Assembly: GCA_963070105.1 (NCBI GenBank)
Contig: OY718808.1
Location: 9,715,398-9,779,397 of the forward strand
DNA length: 64,000 nucleotides
Reading direction: 5' to 3'
Origin: Litomosoides sigmodontis
Taxonomy: Eukaryota; Nematoda; Chromadorea; Rhabditida; Onchocercidae
Part shown: positions 26,301 through 43,306 of the stretch, piece by piece
How the letters are laid out: each line of letters starts with the position of its first letter
Numbering within the stretch: the first letter of the stretch is position 1
Position numbers and translations under genes: made by a program
The notes under the pieces: model-generated
Databases searched by the model: none
What the model was told of the DNA's origin: nothing
What the model saw: the letters and a program-made list of their open reading frames with translations, nothing else

Positions 26301-29300
26301 CAATCAAATTCCGAAATTATCTAAACTATTTAAAGGTGATCCCCCCAAGATGATTCAAAAATTGAATTCACGCTTCATTCGCACAGTACACTGAATTATA
26401 GTGTAGATCGAAAAATGAAAATTACTCGAGGCACTAGTTTTTCAATATATTTGTCCAATGACGTGCACCTCTCCCTCGAACTTCCGTTTGTTGCCATGAA
26501 ATGTTAGTCAGTAATGAAACCTTTTTTCTTACTTTCCTACTTTCCGTTTCTTTTCTGTTTACCTTCCTTGCCATAAGGAAACTACGTTAAAGCATTTTCT
26601 GAGTTCTCGAAAAATCTCCGCAATAAGTGAAAGAAATTCAAAAGTCCGAATGTATGCTGTTTAGTAACTTACACCAAGGTTTTCATCCTCGCTTCATCAA
26701 AAGCCTCTGAAAGGCGTTGTTGATGATCGACAAGATTTGACATATATCTTAAAATAAATAAAAAATGAAATTCGACACAGATGATTAAAGCACTACTAAA
26801 AGATTCAAGACAACGAAAAGTCTTCTTTCTCATTTTCTCGGTCAAATTTTTCAAATTGCAAAACTAAAAACTTATTTAAATTAGTAATAATTTTGAAACT
26901 AAAAAAGAACTAATCTGGTTTAAATGTATCTCATACCACCTGTTTCGCAGTGGTGCGATTTTCTTGATTACTTCATTAACATCAGCGCCATATTCAAGAA
27001 GCAAATAAATCGTTCTTGTAACTTCGAAATTTGGGGCACGAGGAGTCAGAATTGCTAAGTGTAACGGCGTCTTTTTGTCCTTATCTTCAGTATTTACTGG
27101 TGACCTTAAAATCTTATACAAAGTTAAATATGACTTTATTATAAACCAAATCACAAACTTTATGTCCAAATTAAATAACGGCTTATTGATTATTTATAAA
27201 TTATTATTGTTCTTGTTTATTCGTAAACTTAACATGTAGACGCTAGTGGGGCAGAGTGCTATTCACTTGTTAAAAGTGACCTTAAATGTAGAAGGGTCTT
27301 GACCCGGCACCAAAACTCGCAGGATATAGCATAATGCAACGGAATTCGTCCTCGCATGTCGTCCGGTATATCCAGCCTTGCACCATCACGGACAATTTGT
27401 CGTAACATGTCGTCGGTTTCATGAGCCGGGCCACAAGGTCTCTCGCATAACTTAAAAAAAATTGTACTTCAGTCGCTAAATTGGGTCGTTAGATTTCAAT
27501 CAAGTAATAATAAATGTTTGTCAGAAGAATCATCCTACTTCGATTGCAACCGTTTTGCCGCGATATTTTTGGTTGAAATCAAAACCACGTCTTTCTGGTA
27601 CACAACGACCCGTCCATCTAACAGCCGAGAGTTGATTCGTCAAAACCGCGTTTCGAAACTGCTAAAAACTTTAAACTTTTTATCTGATCCCTAGTTGTGA
27701 AGATAATAACATTCGTAAGTCTGAACTGATTCTGAACTATCTTTGAAGGAAGAAACTTCGTCACAAATGCCGAAATGGAAGTGGTAGACCTAGTGCATAT
27801 GATTTTAAACTTTTACTAAATACCACTAGTAATATCAGGATGTCATTATTCCGTAGAGACTTCACATCATGCTTCTTCATGCCTGCGATAGCATCCATTA
27901 CATGTAGCTCACATACCAAATCTCTGACAACGCTGAATGCAAAAAACGAGAAGTGAAATTAAAAAAAAAAGAAACCGGTATCCTTAGCGAGGTAACTCCA
28001 ACTCATCACATACTTTTCAAATTTAGAGATTATAAAGAAATGGTCTACCTCAAATGTTTGTAAAGGTTTTTCGCGATTTTGTTGATGCCTACGAATTGTA
28101 GCAATTTCGATAGTTGAAATCTCAGCACTTGTCAAAGGTATTGGTAACTCTGGTGTTTCAAAGGCAAGCATTTCTAGTGCTGAAATATCTGGCTCTGGTT
28201 CATCTGATTCGTCATCTGCAGGAAGCATGCGAGAAGTGATGTCTACGTTTGGAGGTTCCTGAAAACGTTTTTATTGAAATTGTAAAAAAAATTATACTTG
28301 TTTAAAAGTATGACCAAAAATTAAATAATTAAAGGTCTTTAAATGTAACAGCGGCGAAGCAAATTCCTATTCTGATTTTATAACACATCTGAATTAAGAT
28401 CATCCTTCTGAAAGTTCTTTCACTGGTACGTACCCGCTTTTCAGCGATGTCGTCGACATGTGTACAAACTTTTCGCTTTCTGTCCTTAGTCAATCTGCTG
28501 TTGTTATCAGGCACCTCACTCACATCCATCACTACCTCTCCACGTGATACAGTTATTCGTTTTCCTCTGCTCCCTTTTGCTAACCCTCGACTGCGGAACT
28601 TATTTCGACAATTCATAGATGTACTTTCACATACTGAATTTGATGTCTCATCATCTGATACAGGCCCCATTTCATCGACAACCAAATTTGGTATTTCATC
28701 AAATTCAGCGCTCGTTGGTCGAACATCAGAATTAGCTCGTGAAATGACATCCTGCATCAGTTTTTTGAAAAAACTTTGGCAAAGAACAAAATTTTAAGAG
28801 AGCTGAAGAAAAAAAAAAAGTTCGAAAAATAAGACTACGCTGGATTTTTTAAAAAAGTTCCAAATCATACAAACATTATATAAATTGTATAAAATCATAT
28901 CGCGATCATATAACGGTGATCGTATGAACAGTTTCCATAAAAAGATTGTGTTCTGAACCTCAACAGAACGGCGTGATGTGGATTCTTTTCGCCGTCTTCC
29001 ACGCCCTCGGCTTCCTCCTGCACGCTTATTGACGGTGCCCCTAACCGAAGAACTACTTTTACTAACTGCAGTCTGCTCATCTTCTGTGGATGTATCTGCA
29101 GCTACAATTTGTAAATCATTATCTCCATACTTCGATAGCAACAGTTCATCCGGAACTTCTGACTTTGCCGTAACTGCTGCTTCCGAAAAGATTGGTAGTA
29201 AAGATTCCTTCCGCTCTTCCTGGAAAACGTCAAATTAACATCTAATTTTTAAGCTTTATTTTATCAAAAAATTGTCATTGCTCCCTTATAAGAACTGAGA

Positions 29301-30923
29301 ATAAGAGTTTTTCGATCACTTCTGGATGAAATCGTCAAAAAACTCTCTTGAAAAAGCTCAAAACCACAACGATATTCTGTAAGCTACCTTAGTTTTGTTA
29401 CTATTTGCCAACATTTTACTTTCATCCTTGATAACACTACGTCGTCCATCATCAATTGTTCTTTTCATATCTACTGTTGTGCCATTTTTCTGGAAAGTTG
29501 GAGAGCTCTAATTAAATTGGTACGCAGAACTCAAAACACCTAGATGTTTTAAATTGATATTTCTACAAATGTCCACTTGCACCTTCTAACATATTTATAA
29601 AACAGCTTCCTTCTTAGTTATATCACACATTGTAACTGTTAATTATTAAAGCAAAAAAGAAGCACCTTGCCACCTCGTCGTCTGCATCTAGGGATTTTTT
29701 TACTACAATCAGATGATGCTTCATTTACGGGAGAGTTCTCCGTTTTCATAACAGTTTTCAGCTTATTTCTAGTGACTCGTCCTACATCCGGAGCAAGATT
29801 ACACAGCAGCTGTAAATCCATTCATACTTCAATTAAAATTAAACATAAAGTAAAACAAACTAAATTGCTGACATCATGATCTTTTTTCAACTGATCATTC
29901 ATTCTTATGCGTTACGTCCTATTGTGCATTCTAAGATGCAAATATATTTTTTCCTTTTTACTCATATAGTCAAAAAATCCCACAAGTCGAAAGTAAAGAA
30001 CTACGATAAACTTAAAATACAGAAGACAAACAAATTCTTCATAAACCTTTTCCGTTTCAGTTGGAATCCGATCTGGAATATAAAGACCACCCAGTTCACG
30101 ATTTTCAACATCACCGAACCGATTCCACTCATCCGGTGTGAGAACCTCAACTGTTTCATACTCCCAACGGGCAATATTGGAATGCCGGTTATTTCGATCG
30201 GTGCTATTCCTCTAAAACCTTAATTATTAAACTAGGTTATACGATCAGCTAATACTACGGAATGACTCTTGGAAGACCAGTAAACTGTCAAATCATTACC
30301 TAAATCAAAGCACAAAATGCGCTTACCGATGCTTCATTACTTCTACTAGTTGACGGTTGCAAATGCTTTCGGTTGTCGTCGTTTTTCAATTTTTTATTAA
30401 CTTCATATTCGACAATTAATCGGTCACAGCCATCTGTTAAATTCTCATATGGTTCCCATGTGTCTTCACTGTCCGAAAATCCTTTCCACCGTACCTTGTA
30501 GAGTTTCTCGCCAGTCTTGTTGGTCTTGATTCCGACAATCCTTTCTACCTGCAAATCCATCGTAATTAAACGGAAAGAAAAGGACTGTAGCTTCTCATAA
30601 GTTGATACAAATAAGCAATAACTACAATGTACGAAGCATGCAACCAACCCCTCCCCTCCCCCCCACGCAACTCACGATTATGGAAATCATATTTATGGAA
30701 ATATGCTTATAGCTTCAACCATAACTGTAAAATAAGGAATACGGAACATCTTACTACAATCAAAGCAGTCAATACAGCGTTTTCGTAAAATGATAACATG
30801 TTACTAGCTACTTAAAATATATCACACCGCATAAGTTTCCCCAACAGTCCGCGATTTTGTGTCAAGTTGCGCCAGTTCTGCTTCATCCGCGTTTAGCTTT
30901 CCTACTTCACTTACGTTATCCAT
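23374..30923 (-). CDS. MPHOSPH8: MPHOSPH8 (MPP8)-like chromodomain-ankyrin protein
   Basis: Predicted 842-residue chromatin protein (human MPP8 about 860). Exons in order: 30923-30828, 30548-30327, 30211-30047, 29809-29666, 29489-29388, 29219-28959, 28751-28434, 28258-28014, 27932-27824, 27450-27281, 27104-26940, 26747-26673, 24255-24081, 23777-23592, 23469-23374. Residues 31-90 form a chromodomain (YAVERIV, LYKVRWKGF, EDTWEPYENL); Y31, W53 and F56 sit at the methyl-lysine cage positions. A disordered basic/acidic linker follows, with an AT-hook-like GGSRGRGRRRK near residue 320. About three degenerate ankyrin repeats follow (LRQIVRDGARLDIPDD, GRIPLHYAI, KTPLHLAI, IYLLLEYGADVNEV). Then come a helical segment and a C-terminal domain (FESTDWTTEIGFNHETFPFP, YAYMILLAVF, GFIYVTS, WLMMAQVLLVQL) that aligns with the MPP8 C-terminus. 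By analogy it would read H3K9me3 and join a HUSH-like silencing complex; this is inference. A TTTGCAG acceptor ends at 30942, 18 bases before the ATG. Confidence 0.85.
24256..26672 (-). other. Large intron of the MPP8-like gene
   Basis: A 2.4 kb intron separating the helical segment from the C-terminal-domain exons. Phase matches across it (GT plus G makes a Val codon). No exon chain for a nested gene was seen on either strand; open frames here are short and lack splice sites. Confidence 0.6.
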
Positions 30924-32545
30924 TACGCCTTAGTCGTTATTCTGCAAAGAATTATGGCACCAACCAAGTACACCGGAAATGCGCACAAGTCGCTTATAAT
31001 CAAAAGATAGAAAACGGAATACATTCGACATTCAACAATCCCACCGCCCCATCTCGTTCCGCCTTCCCCAAGCGTGGAACAAAACCCCCACCCACGCTCG
31101 AGCCACCCTCCCTCCTCCTGCATCTGAAGGAAATGTGAGGTCGATAGTTACATAACCAAACCACACCATCTAACTTTGACCCTTTTGTGTAACTTTGATA
31201 AACGCTCAAGGCTACTTTGGGTCTTATAATCTTTCATTTCCTCAGCAGAATATTAGCAAAAGTTTCCTGTTTCAAGTGGCTGACAAAATAAACAAAGATT
31301 TTCACACTTCCCGGAATTTGGCGACTGATAGAGTGACAAAAACGACCACTTTCCGTTTTGCATGCACTTTTGAGAGAAAGGATGGAAATGTCACGGAAGG
31401 ATCGGCCAGACGAAACACCTGGAATACACTCTCACCTCTCTTATCCCTTCATTTTCAGTCCTGCTAGTCTACGGTACCATCGATATTCCGCGGCTAAGTG
31501 AACTACTTCTCGCAGAAAGAGATGATTTGGCAGGGCGCGACGGTGTGCTTACGTGCGTCGCAGGTGTGTTCGAGTTTTCTTATTTCCTCATATGTGTTCC
31601 TCTCTTTCCGTTAGAATATTGGAACTTTTGGAGTGTTTCGACCTTCATGTTGACCTTGATTTGCTAGATGTGATCGTCCCTATGTGCATTATGTAACTTA
31701 CTTAGATATAAAATACTAAATATGCTTTCACATATTTCTTTAAATATCCATTCATCTCTTTATCATTTTTGTGTAGAAAGTAATGAAATGTGCCGGCGCA
31801 TATAATACATTTTTAGCAAAGAAACTGATGTAGAGAAAAGGGACACGAACAAACTGATAATAAATTGGTGGGGATAAAAGATATTAAGTTGAATTAGGTC
31901 GTTTCTTCAATATTTGCTTTTTAAATTGACGTCCGTCATTCTACTAATGACAACAAAATGTAGGTGCTCAAATGCGCGGGTTGATTTAGGGGCTTTGTTC
32001 GTTATTTGGAGAGTTTAGAAAACTGAGTAAGTTTATGTAGCCCAAGGTATTGCAGTAAACTGAGCCTTTATAATTTGTAATGATAGCTGAGATAGTAATT
32101 TTTAATTCTGGTGATGTTAATTTGTCATTGCTTTTTGTTTCATCAAACCATGGTTCAATCAGTGATCTAACTGGTTCATATCAGACTATTTGTATTGTCT
32201 ACATTTCCCTCCGTTTTGTAGCGCATGGAAACGCAAAACTGAAATTCATCTTGCACAGAACTTAATAACTTATTGAACGGTGTTATGCGCAGCTGGTGTA
32301 CTTACATATAACCATTTATAACACAGGCAGTTCATTTTGAGGAGTCATTCATTCTTATTGTTCCGCAAATTAAAAATTTCTATCCAATAAACATTTGATC
32401 GATTTTAATTAGTAATAGTATGATAAAATTAATAGAATTTTGAAATCAGTGTGACAATTTTCAAGTAACATTGGATGCGTTGCTGAAGAAAGTGTTGGCA
32501 GGCGACCGTTTGTGTTGGCCGTGTACTGCGTGTTTCGTAAGGAAG
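30924..32545. other. Divergent promoter, MPP8-like gene and sax-1
   Basis: 1.6 kb between two start codons pointing away from each other. The stretch 31030-31125 is unusually C-rich for this genome (CCCACC, CCCTCC, CCTCCTCC blocks). Open frames near 31195-31467 and 32080-32265 have no splice or homology support. Confidence 0.45.
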
Positions 32546-36426
<3,881 letters not shown>

Positions 36427-38442
36427 AAACTTCTTAGACACAGATATTTGTTTGATTTTGCTGGATCAGGAGCTCCAGCCTTTACTTTTTACCAACTTTG
36501 TGGCAGTTTCAAATATTAATATAGAAGTATTCTTTTAGTTATTTCTTTTTTAAGCGTTATATATGCATCTTTCTTTTAACTAATTTGTTTGCTGTAATAG
36601 AGCAATTTTGCAGCAATTTTTTTATTATCTTTTGGACTTTCACTCTTACTATATTAAGTAATATGAAAGTAATTTATATTTGCGAATTATTAAGTTGTGA
36701 TATTATCAGAATATTCATCTAAATCAAGATCGGTTTAGAGCGTTATTATCATTGAAGAGAGCTAAGTAGACTTTCTATTACTTTGTAAAACAACACATAT
36801 AGACTTATTTCGTTATAACCAATATATATTTTACATCCTTTAAGAGACTGTCAAAATTAGATTAACCTGTGTATCTATCTGGACCAGGTATATAGTGATG
36901 CTCTAACAAGAGTGAAATAATTGTCTTTCCCATAATTTATTTTGTCATATGCAATTATATGAGTTACTGGAATTCATGATTGGTAATGCACGGTACTTTA
37001 CAGTAAAGTGCCTGTTTTTCTTATTAGTTTTTGTCCATACTATTTGCAATTTAGATTCTATGCCTGTCGGTTTTACATGATTTATCATACAAGCAATCAA
37101 CTATTTGCACGTAGGTATAGAAAATCTGACTCACGTGATATTCCATAGGGAGTGCATGATAAAATTGGGATGCAAAGTAAGCAATTAACTCTTTTGTTTT
37201 GATTACATCTCTATCAGGGTATATTTCTAATATACTGTATAAAATATATACATAGTAAACATGTATACGTGTATATGATATGGATATATATCCATTCCTG
37301 CAAATCCTTCATAATTTTCCGATGGAATTTGTTCCTCATGAAATGTGAATGATGCTATGAAAAGTAATTGTGTGGAACGAACCTTTGCTATACATATGAA
37401 TTGCGTTTTAATTGAAACTGAACTGAAACAAATCTTGTACGCCGGTTTCGTATTGCCACCTGTATGGTGTGGTGTTGCTGTAATATGTCAAATATTCACA
37501 ATTATGTGATTAGATTAAATTTAAACATTTAAAACTGATTTTTCGGCTATGAAGAATTGTATTAGTTTGCAAAAATAGCAAAGGTATGCATCTTTTACAT
37601 GACCGCATCTCTAAAATAACCTAGATTTTATATATTGTAATTCCATACATATCAATCTCCTGTGATGTTCGCCTCCTGTGGAGAGATACTCTGGATCGCA
37701 TGAAGAGTTTTCCATTATTCTGACATTGAATGTTTGTTTGGATAAACAAGGCCACAATACTTTCGCGGCGGTCACTTGAGCGGTAGAAAAAGAAAAAGGA
37801 GGCAAATTGTAAAATAAAATGTACCACAGTGTTTACCTAATTGTCTTAATTACTGAATTAAAGATTGAATTGAAGACATAAAGTATCGAATCGTGAAGCT
37901 ACGCCTTAATCTTTGCCGTACAATAATTAATCTTTGTTTTTCTCCAATTGATTTGTTTTCCTCCAAAATCTAAGCAATTAATGTGAAATAGGTTGTTGCT
38001 GTGAAATATTGCGTTATTGTAATCTTATTGAAATATAGGGAATATGGAATATCTTCCAATTGATGTCACAGTAAGCTCAAACTCAGCTGATGAGGTTAAT
38101 TCCGAGGATTCGTTATATTTACGGAAATGTGCTGTTTGTATACAGATTAGCGGAAAGCGGTCTTGTCATACCGTTTATGATGTATGATGTATAACTTTTG
38201 TATTGTGCCTTATTCTAGAATAAAAGGTAACGAAACGAACGATACGCTTTTCCCTTTACGCTTTTTTTCTCTCTCTCCCTCTCAAATCTATTCAAATAAT
38301 GTAGATTATGAAGTCCAACGATCATTTTTACTCAATCCAGTGAATTTCGAAATATTTTTTTTTATTTCAGAATGTTGCTTCTATGAGTCATTTATGGTTG
38401 TTGGAATTAAAAGTTAAATAATTGTGAAAACTGACGTATTCT
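36427..38442. other. Intergenic, sax-1 to aman-2
   Basis: 2 kb AT-rich region with the sax-1 3'UTR and the aman-2 5' flank. A clear acceptor (TTTTATTTCAG) ends at 38370, 72 bases before the aman-2 ATG, suggesting trans-splicing or a 5'UTR intron; the leader after it contains short upstream ATG frames. No gene recognised. Confidence 0.5.
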
Positions 38443-41400
38443 ATGCATGGGCCAAAGATGTACTTAACTTGGAGTCGATTACTGGCCGGTGTTTTAAGTG
38501 TGTCTGTATTTGTCTGTTTGATTCTGTATAATTCATTGGAAACACAAACATATGAACACAAACGAAGTTATGAACATCAAGAGGTACGTTAGGCTTCTTT
38601 TTTTAACATTCTCATTGAATGTTTGCCGTACATCTTCATCTGTATCATTTGCGAAAAGGCTTAATGATTTAGGTAGCCAATTTGGTATATTATTGACGTG
38701 CAGGGAAATTATTGCACCTTTATGAGTGGGAAGCTGTAAATTCCCCCGTAGTTCTGAAGTTTACAGATGAGGTATAAAATGCGAAAGTCGTTGGTCATTG
38801 CGACGAAAAGAAATAGTATAGTATTACAATGTTTTGCAAATAAAATTACAGTTCGAATTAGAGAAACTGGAAAAACAGATCAGTCTACTAGAAAATGATG
38901 CAAAAAGAAGTGGTCAACTGATGCATGACGTGTTGCAGAAGGTTGTTGAAGAACGTAAACAATTAAAAAGTAATTTCTGTTTTCACTTATGAGGAAAATG
39001 AAGGTTATTTAGAATTATCTAGTTTTTGTCCTCATGAATATTTTTGTTTTCACAACTTTCTAATACATTTTTCGAATATCTAAGCAATTTGAGGTAAAAC
39101 TGGCGAAGAAATGGAAGGTGAAGAAAAAGGAAAGGAAATTGTAGATGAAATTGCTGTTGGTTTTTTGCCGCTCCCAAAGAAAGCTGAACAAGTATTTCCT
39201 TGCATTAGTGATGTTCCATTTTAAATTTTATGGTCCTGTTTAGGCAGCAATTTGAGTGCACTTTATCCAATAAAACATAAGCTGAAGCATGAGATTTTAT
39301 AGTTATACGCACTCGAGTCATTGGAATAAGCTGTAATTAACCTTCAAAATTTTCAAAGCCTTTGAATTATTTTGATGTACATAATTCTGAAAATATTGAA
39401 GTTGCAGATTCAGAAAGAGGCTCACAATGCGGAAAAAGCTGCGCAGCAGAAAGCTCAAGACGAACAAGCAATGCATGGCGTCATCCATCCTCCGCAGGAA
39501 CCACAGAAGATAGTGGGAAATCTGAATAGAATAGGTGGAAAGGTATAATTTCGAAATGAAACGGAATAACAGTGAACCTCTAATGGAATTCCTTCAACTT
39601 TTGAAATTTTTTTTGTGTTGGGTATTCAAAGAAAATCACTGTCATCACTAGCTATCCCTTCATTTGTAGTAAATCTTTATCTTCTTTTTTCTGGTGTATA
39701 TGACATAATTATAAGAAATGAGCCTATTTTACGGGACTGATTTATTGCTAAGTTTTATGAATGAGCTAACCAGCAATTAAATTTACTTATAATGGGATAG
39801 TATGTGTTAATATCTATTTCTAATTTGGTGGAAAATAGTACACAATGATTCTCACCAGTTTAAAATTCGATTGTTGAAATTATAGGTTAGTATTGTTAAG
39901 CAATTTTTGGATCAAATTTCTTCTGTTCCACCATATAATATGTGTTATGCTGCAACATCCATGGCGATACCTGATGAAAAAAGTCTTCAAGTAACATCTT
40001 TTCAAGTTTTAATACAAAAGTTCTTTCTTACTGCAAATTTAAGCAAATGTGCAGAACGACCTATAAAAGTCGTGTTCAGTAGTTTGTGAAATTGCTTTGT
40101 TACTCATTTATTCATCATTTATTCACATTTATATATTTGAATTATTTATTTGATCAATTTATTTACATTTTTACTGATTTAACTTAAGATGTTGAACGTA
40201 TATAGCAAACTGCCATTTGATGATCCTGATGGTGGAGTGTGGAAACAAGGTTACGATATTGTGTACAGCCAACTGTCGGTACTTCGGGAAAAAAAGCTTG
40301 AAGTGGTTGTTGTACCCCACTCACATAATGATCCAGGTTGTCACATTTTCATTATGCAGTTAGCTTTGTTGTTTTTTACCTCTTTATCATCTTTCTTTTA
40401 TTTAACTGTCTGTTGTTGAATAGTCATTAGTTGGGTAATGCATTTGTAATCATTTGACTCATGGAGCGGCGGATCTTAAATGGAAGATATTAGTCAAAAA
40501 TTATGAATTCCAAAGAAAGAATCACGTACTATGACACATTAGAAAAAAATTTTTTTAGGTTGGATAAGAACATTTGAAGAATATTATGAAACTCAAACAC
40601 GAAATATTCTGAATAATATGTTGGACTATTTGCAAAAAATGGGTGAAATGCGTTTCGTTTATGCAGAGATAAGCTTTTTTGAACGATGGTGGGCGGAAAT
40701 TGATGAAGAGAAGCGAGAATTAGTGAAGCAGTAACGTTTAATTTAGTACTTTATGACAATATATCCTGATTAATTATTCATTTTTTGATATGAAAACTTT
40801 AGAACTTTTCCGAACTTGAATTTGAGAAAGAGTGAGGTAATTTAATTCTTCAGAAAAGCAAGTTCAAACGACATAATAAGTCAAATTGAAGGCAGTTTAT
40901 CTTAAAAGGATTCCAGAGAACTAACGTAGTAAGCATAGCTCATTACTATTTGAAATATAGTTTCGAAAGACTGAAGTGTATACTGCTAATTCAGAAAAAC
41001 AAAAAATTCAAATTTAGAGTAACCTTTTTATTAGCTTTTCAGTGGCATGTTTTTAATATTTTTGGAAAAAAACTTTTCTAGTTTTTGCTAATTGTATATG
41101 TGCGCAAAAATTTTTATGGCACATCGGATTTGGCAATTTAAGGCTTTTGAAATCACAAAAGTTGGAAATATTAACCGGTGGATGGGTGATGCCTGACGAA
41201 GCTAATTCACATTATTATGGATTGATTAGTCAGCTAATGGAAGGTCATGAATGGATTCAAAATCACATTGGCGAAGGTTATAAACCGTTAAAACTTTATG
41301 TCTTCAAAATTCTAATATAATGAATGTCGCACAATGAATTAAAACAGAAATGAGACTATTGATTCACATGTTTTTTTGACCGTAGCTCTTTGAAGTAGAA

Positions 41401-43249
41401 ATATGATTGATCTTCTTACTCCTGTAATTCCTCAGACTTTGAAGAGATGGTTTCAGATTACAAACCAAGGAATCATTGGTCGATTGACCCTTTCGGCTTA
41501 AGTCCTACAATTTCATATTTCATGAAATTATCAAATTTTTCAAATGGTGTGCTTCAAAGAGTTCACTACTCGGTGAAAAAGTATTTGGCAAAGAGGAAAG
41601 AGCTAGAATTTATGTGGAGGCAGTTATGGGGTAAGTATGATGAAGTTTAGGAAAGTATTTTAGTATTTTGTCTTAATTATGGCACGAACTCTTACTATTT
41701 CCCCCAATCTGACGTTGTGTGTTGGTCATCCATTAATCCTCACAACACCTAGATTTGTTAAAATATTCTGTCGTATAGTTGTTGGAATTTTATTTGTTAC
41801 TATTATTCGTGAGTAATTTATTTGATAACTGAGATTTATTATTGGAGAGGTTAGTTTAATTACAGTTTTCAACCAGTTTGGGAAGAAATCGCCCTAGACG
41901 TTGTGGTATACGTTTCAAATTTTTGTTCAAATTTTTTTAACGAATTTGTTCAAATTTTCAAAGCCTTTATGAGCAGTCCAATAATTACAATTATAACTTT
42001 TATCTGAATTTATTGTTCAAGATGACTTGCTAACAGTCTGTTTCGTAGAGCGTGGTGAATGCATTCATTAATCCACACAGTTTTTAGCGCGAAAAAATAT
42101 ATTTGCACAATTAATGCTTTGTTTAGATTCTTATATAATTAAGCCTAGATCTTTTAAATATAAATAGCATTGCTTGGTTGTCATGTTAACAAGGATTAAA
42201 TGCTTGTCCTATCAGCTAGCTTCATTTGGTAACATGTTTAAAGTATGTGCACCTAATAATTTTTCACTTAATTGCACTTAATTTTGCACTTAATGCACTT
42301 AATTTTTTGCATTAATTTTTCCGTTAAAATCTTTTATTAGCATCATTGCAAAATTATCCAACAATGCAGTTGTAAAATTGATGGTCTAACTTTATAGGCA
42401 ATCGTGACAATTCAACAGATTTTTTTACACACATAATGCCGTTTTTTGCGTATGACATACCCCATACATGTGGTCCGGATCCGAAGATTTGTTGCCAGTT
42501 TGACTTTAGACGTACAGCTGGAAGTGGTATGGATTGTCCATGGAAATTGCCGGCAGTTGATATTACCGAAAATAATGTTAAAGAGAGGTAATGTTTAAGT
42601 TTTTCAAAATAACGGGAACTGTGTATTTTTGGGTAGTTTATCAATTAGCGATACTGCAAGTGATCCGTTCCTTGTAAATCTCCATTGATTTAGTATAATT
42701 TAATTCAGTTATCTCTTTACTGTAATTCACTCCGCTAAATATTGCGCAATATATTTTCAATCTATTCTTTTATGAATATAATTATTATCAGCGATTTTGC
42801 TGTCTTATTGCTATCCTAACTATAGGGCAGCATTATTATACGATCAGTACAGGAAAAAAGCACAACTGTTCAAGACAAATGTCGTTTTGGTGCCATTAGG
42901 TGACGATTTTCGTTACGACACTGAGTTTGAATGGAATAACCAATATGAAAATTACATGAAATTATTCACGTATATGAATGCTCAAAAGGAATGGAATGTA
43001 AATGTGAGTTCATTTTTTAGGCACTAGTTTACTATTGCTTTCTTTGTAATAATTTTTTTGCTTATGTATTTTATCCGCTGTTGAATGCAAGAAAATAACT
43101 GACCTGGTGCGATCTATGCAGTAATTTATCTGCTACTAAAAGCAAGAAAAATGCTTTCTATCATATCAGGGAAATTAGCAGAGCGTGCTGAAGCGTGACT
43201 TGTATGGCATATTAAACACTATATAATTGCAACTATTACTTGAGGGAGA

Positions 43250-43306
<57 letters not shown>

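Noticed and set aside
24256..26672. Nested gene in the large MPP8-like intron
   Set aside because: Only short open frames without splice partners were found on either strand.
28447..29238. Plus-strand frames of 116 and 86 codons opposite the MPP8-like gene
   Set aside because: They are shadows of the coding exons on the minus strand; the minus frames have matching splice sites and phases.
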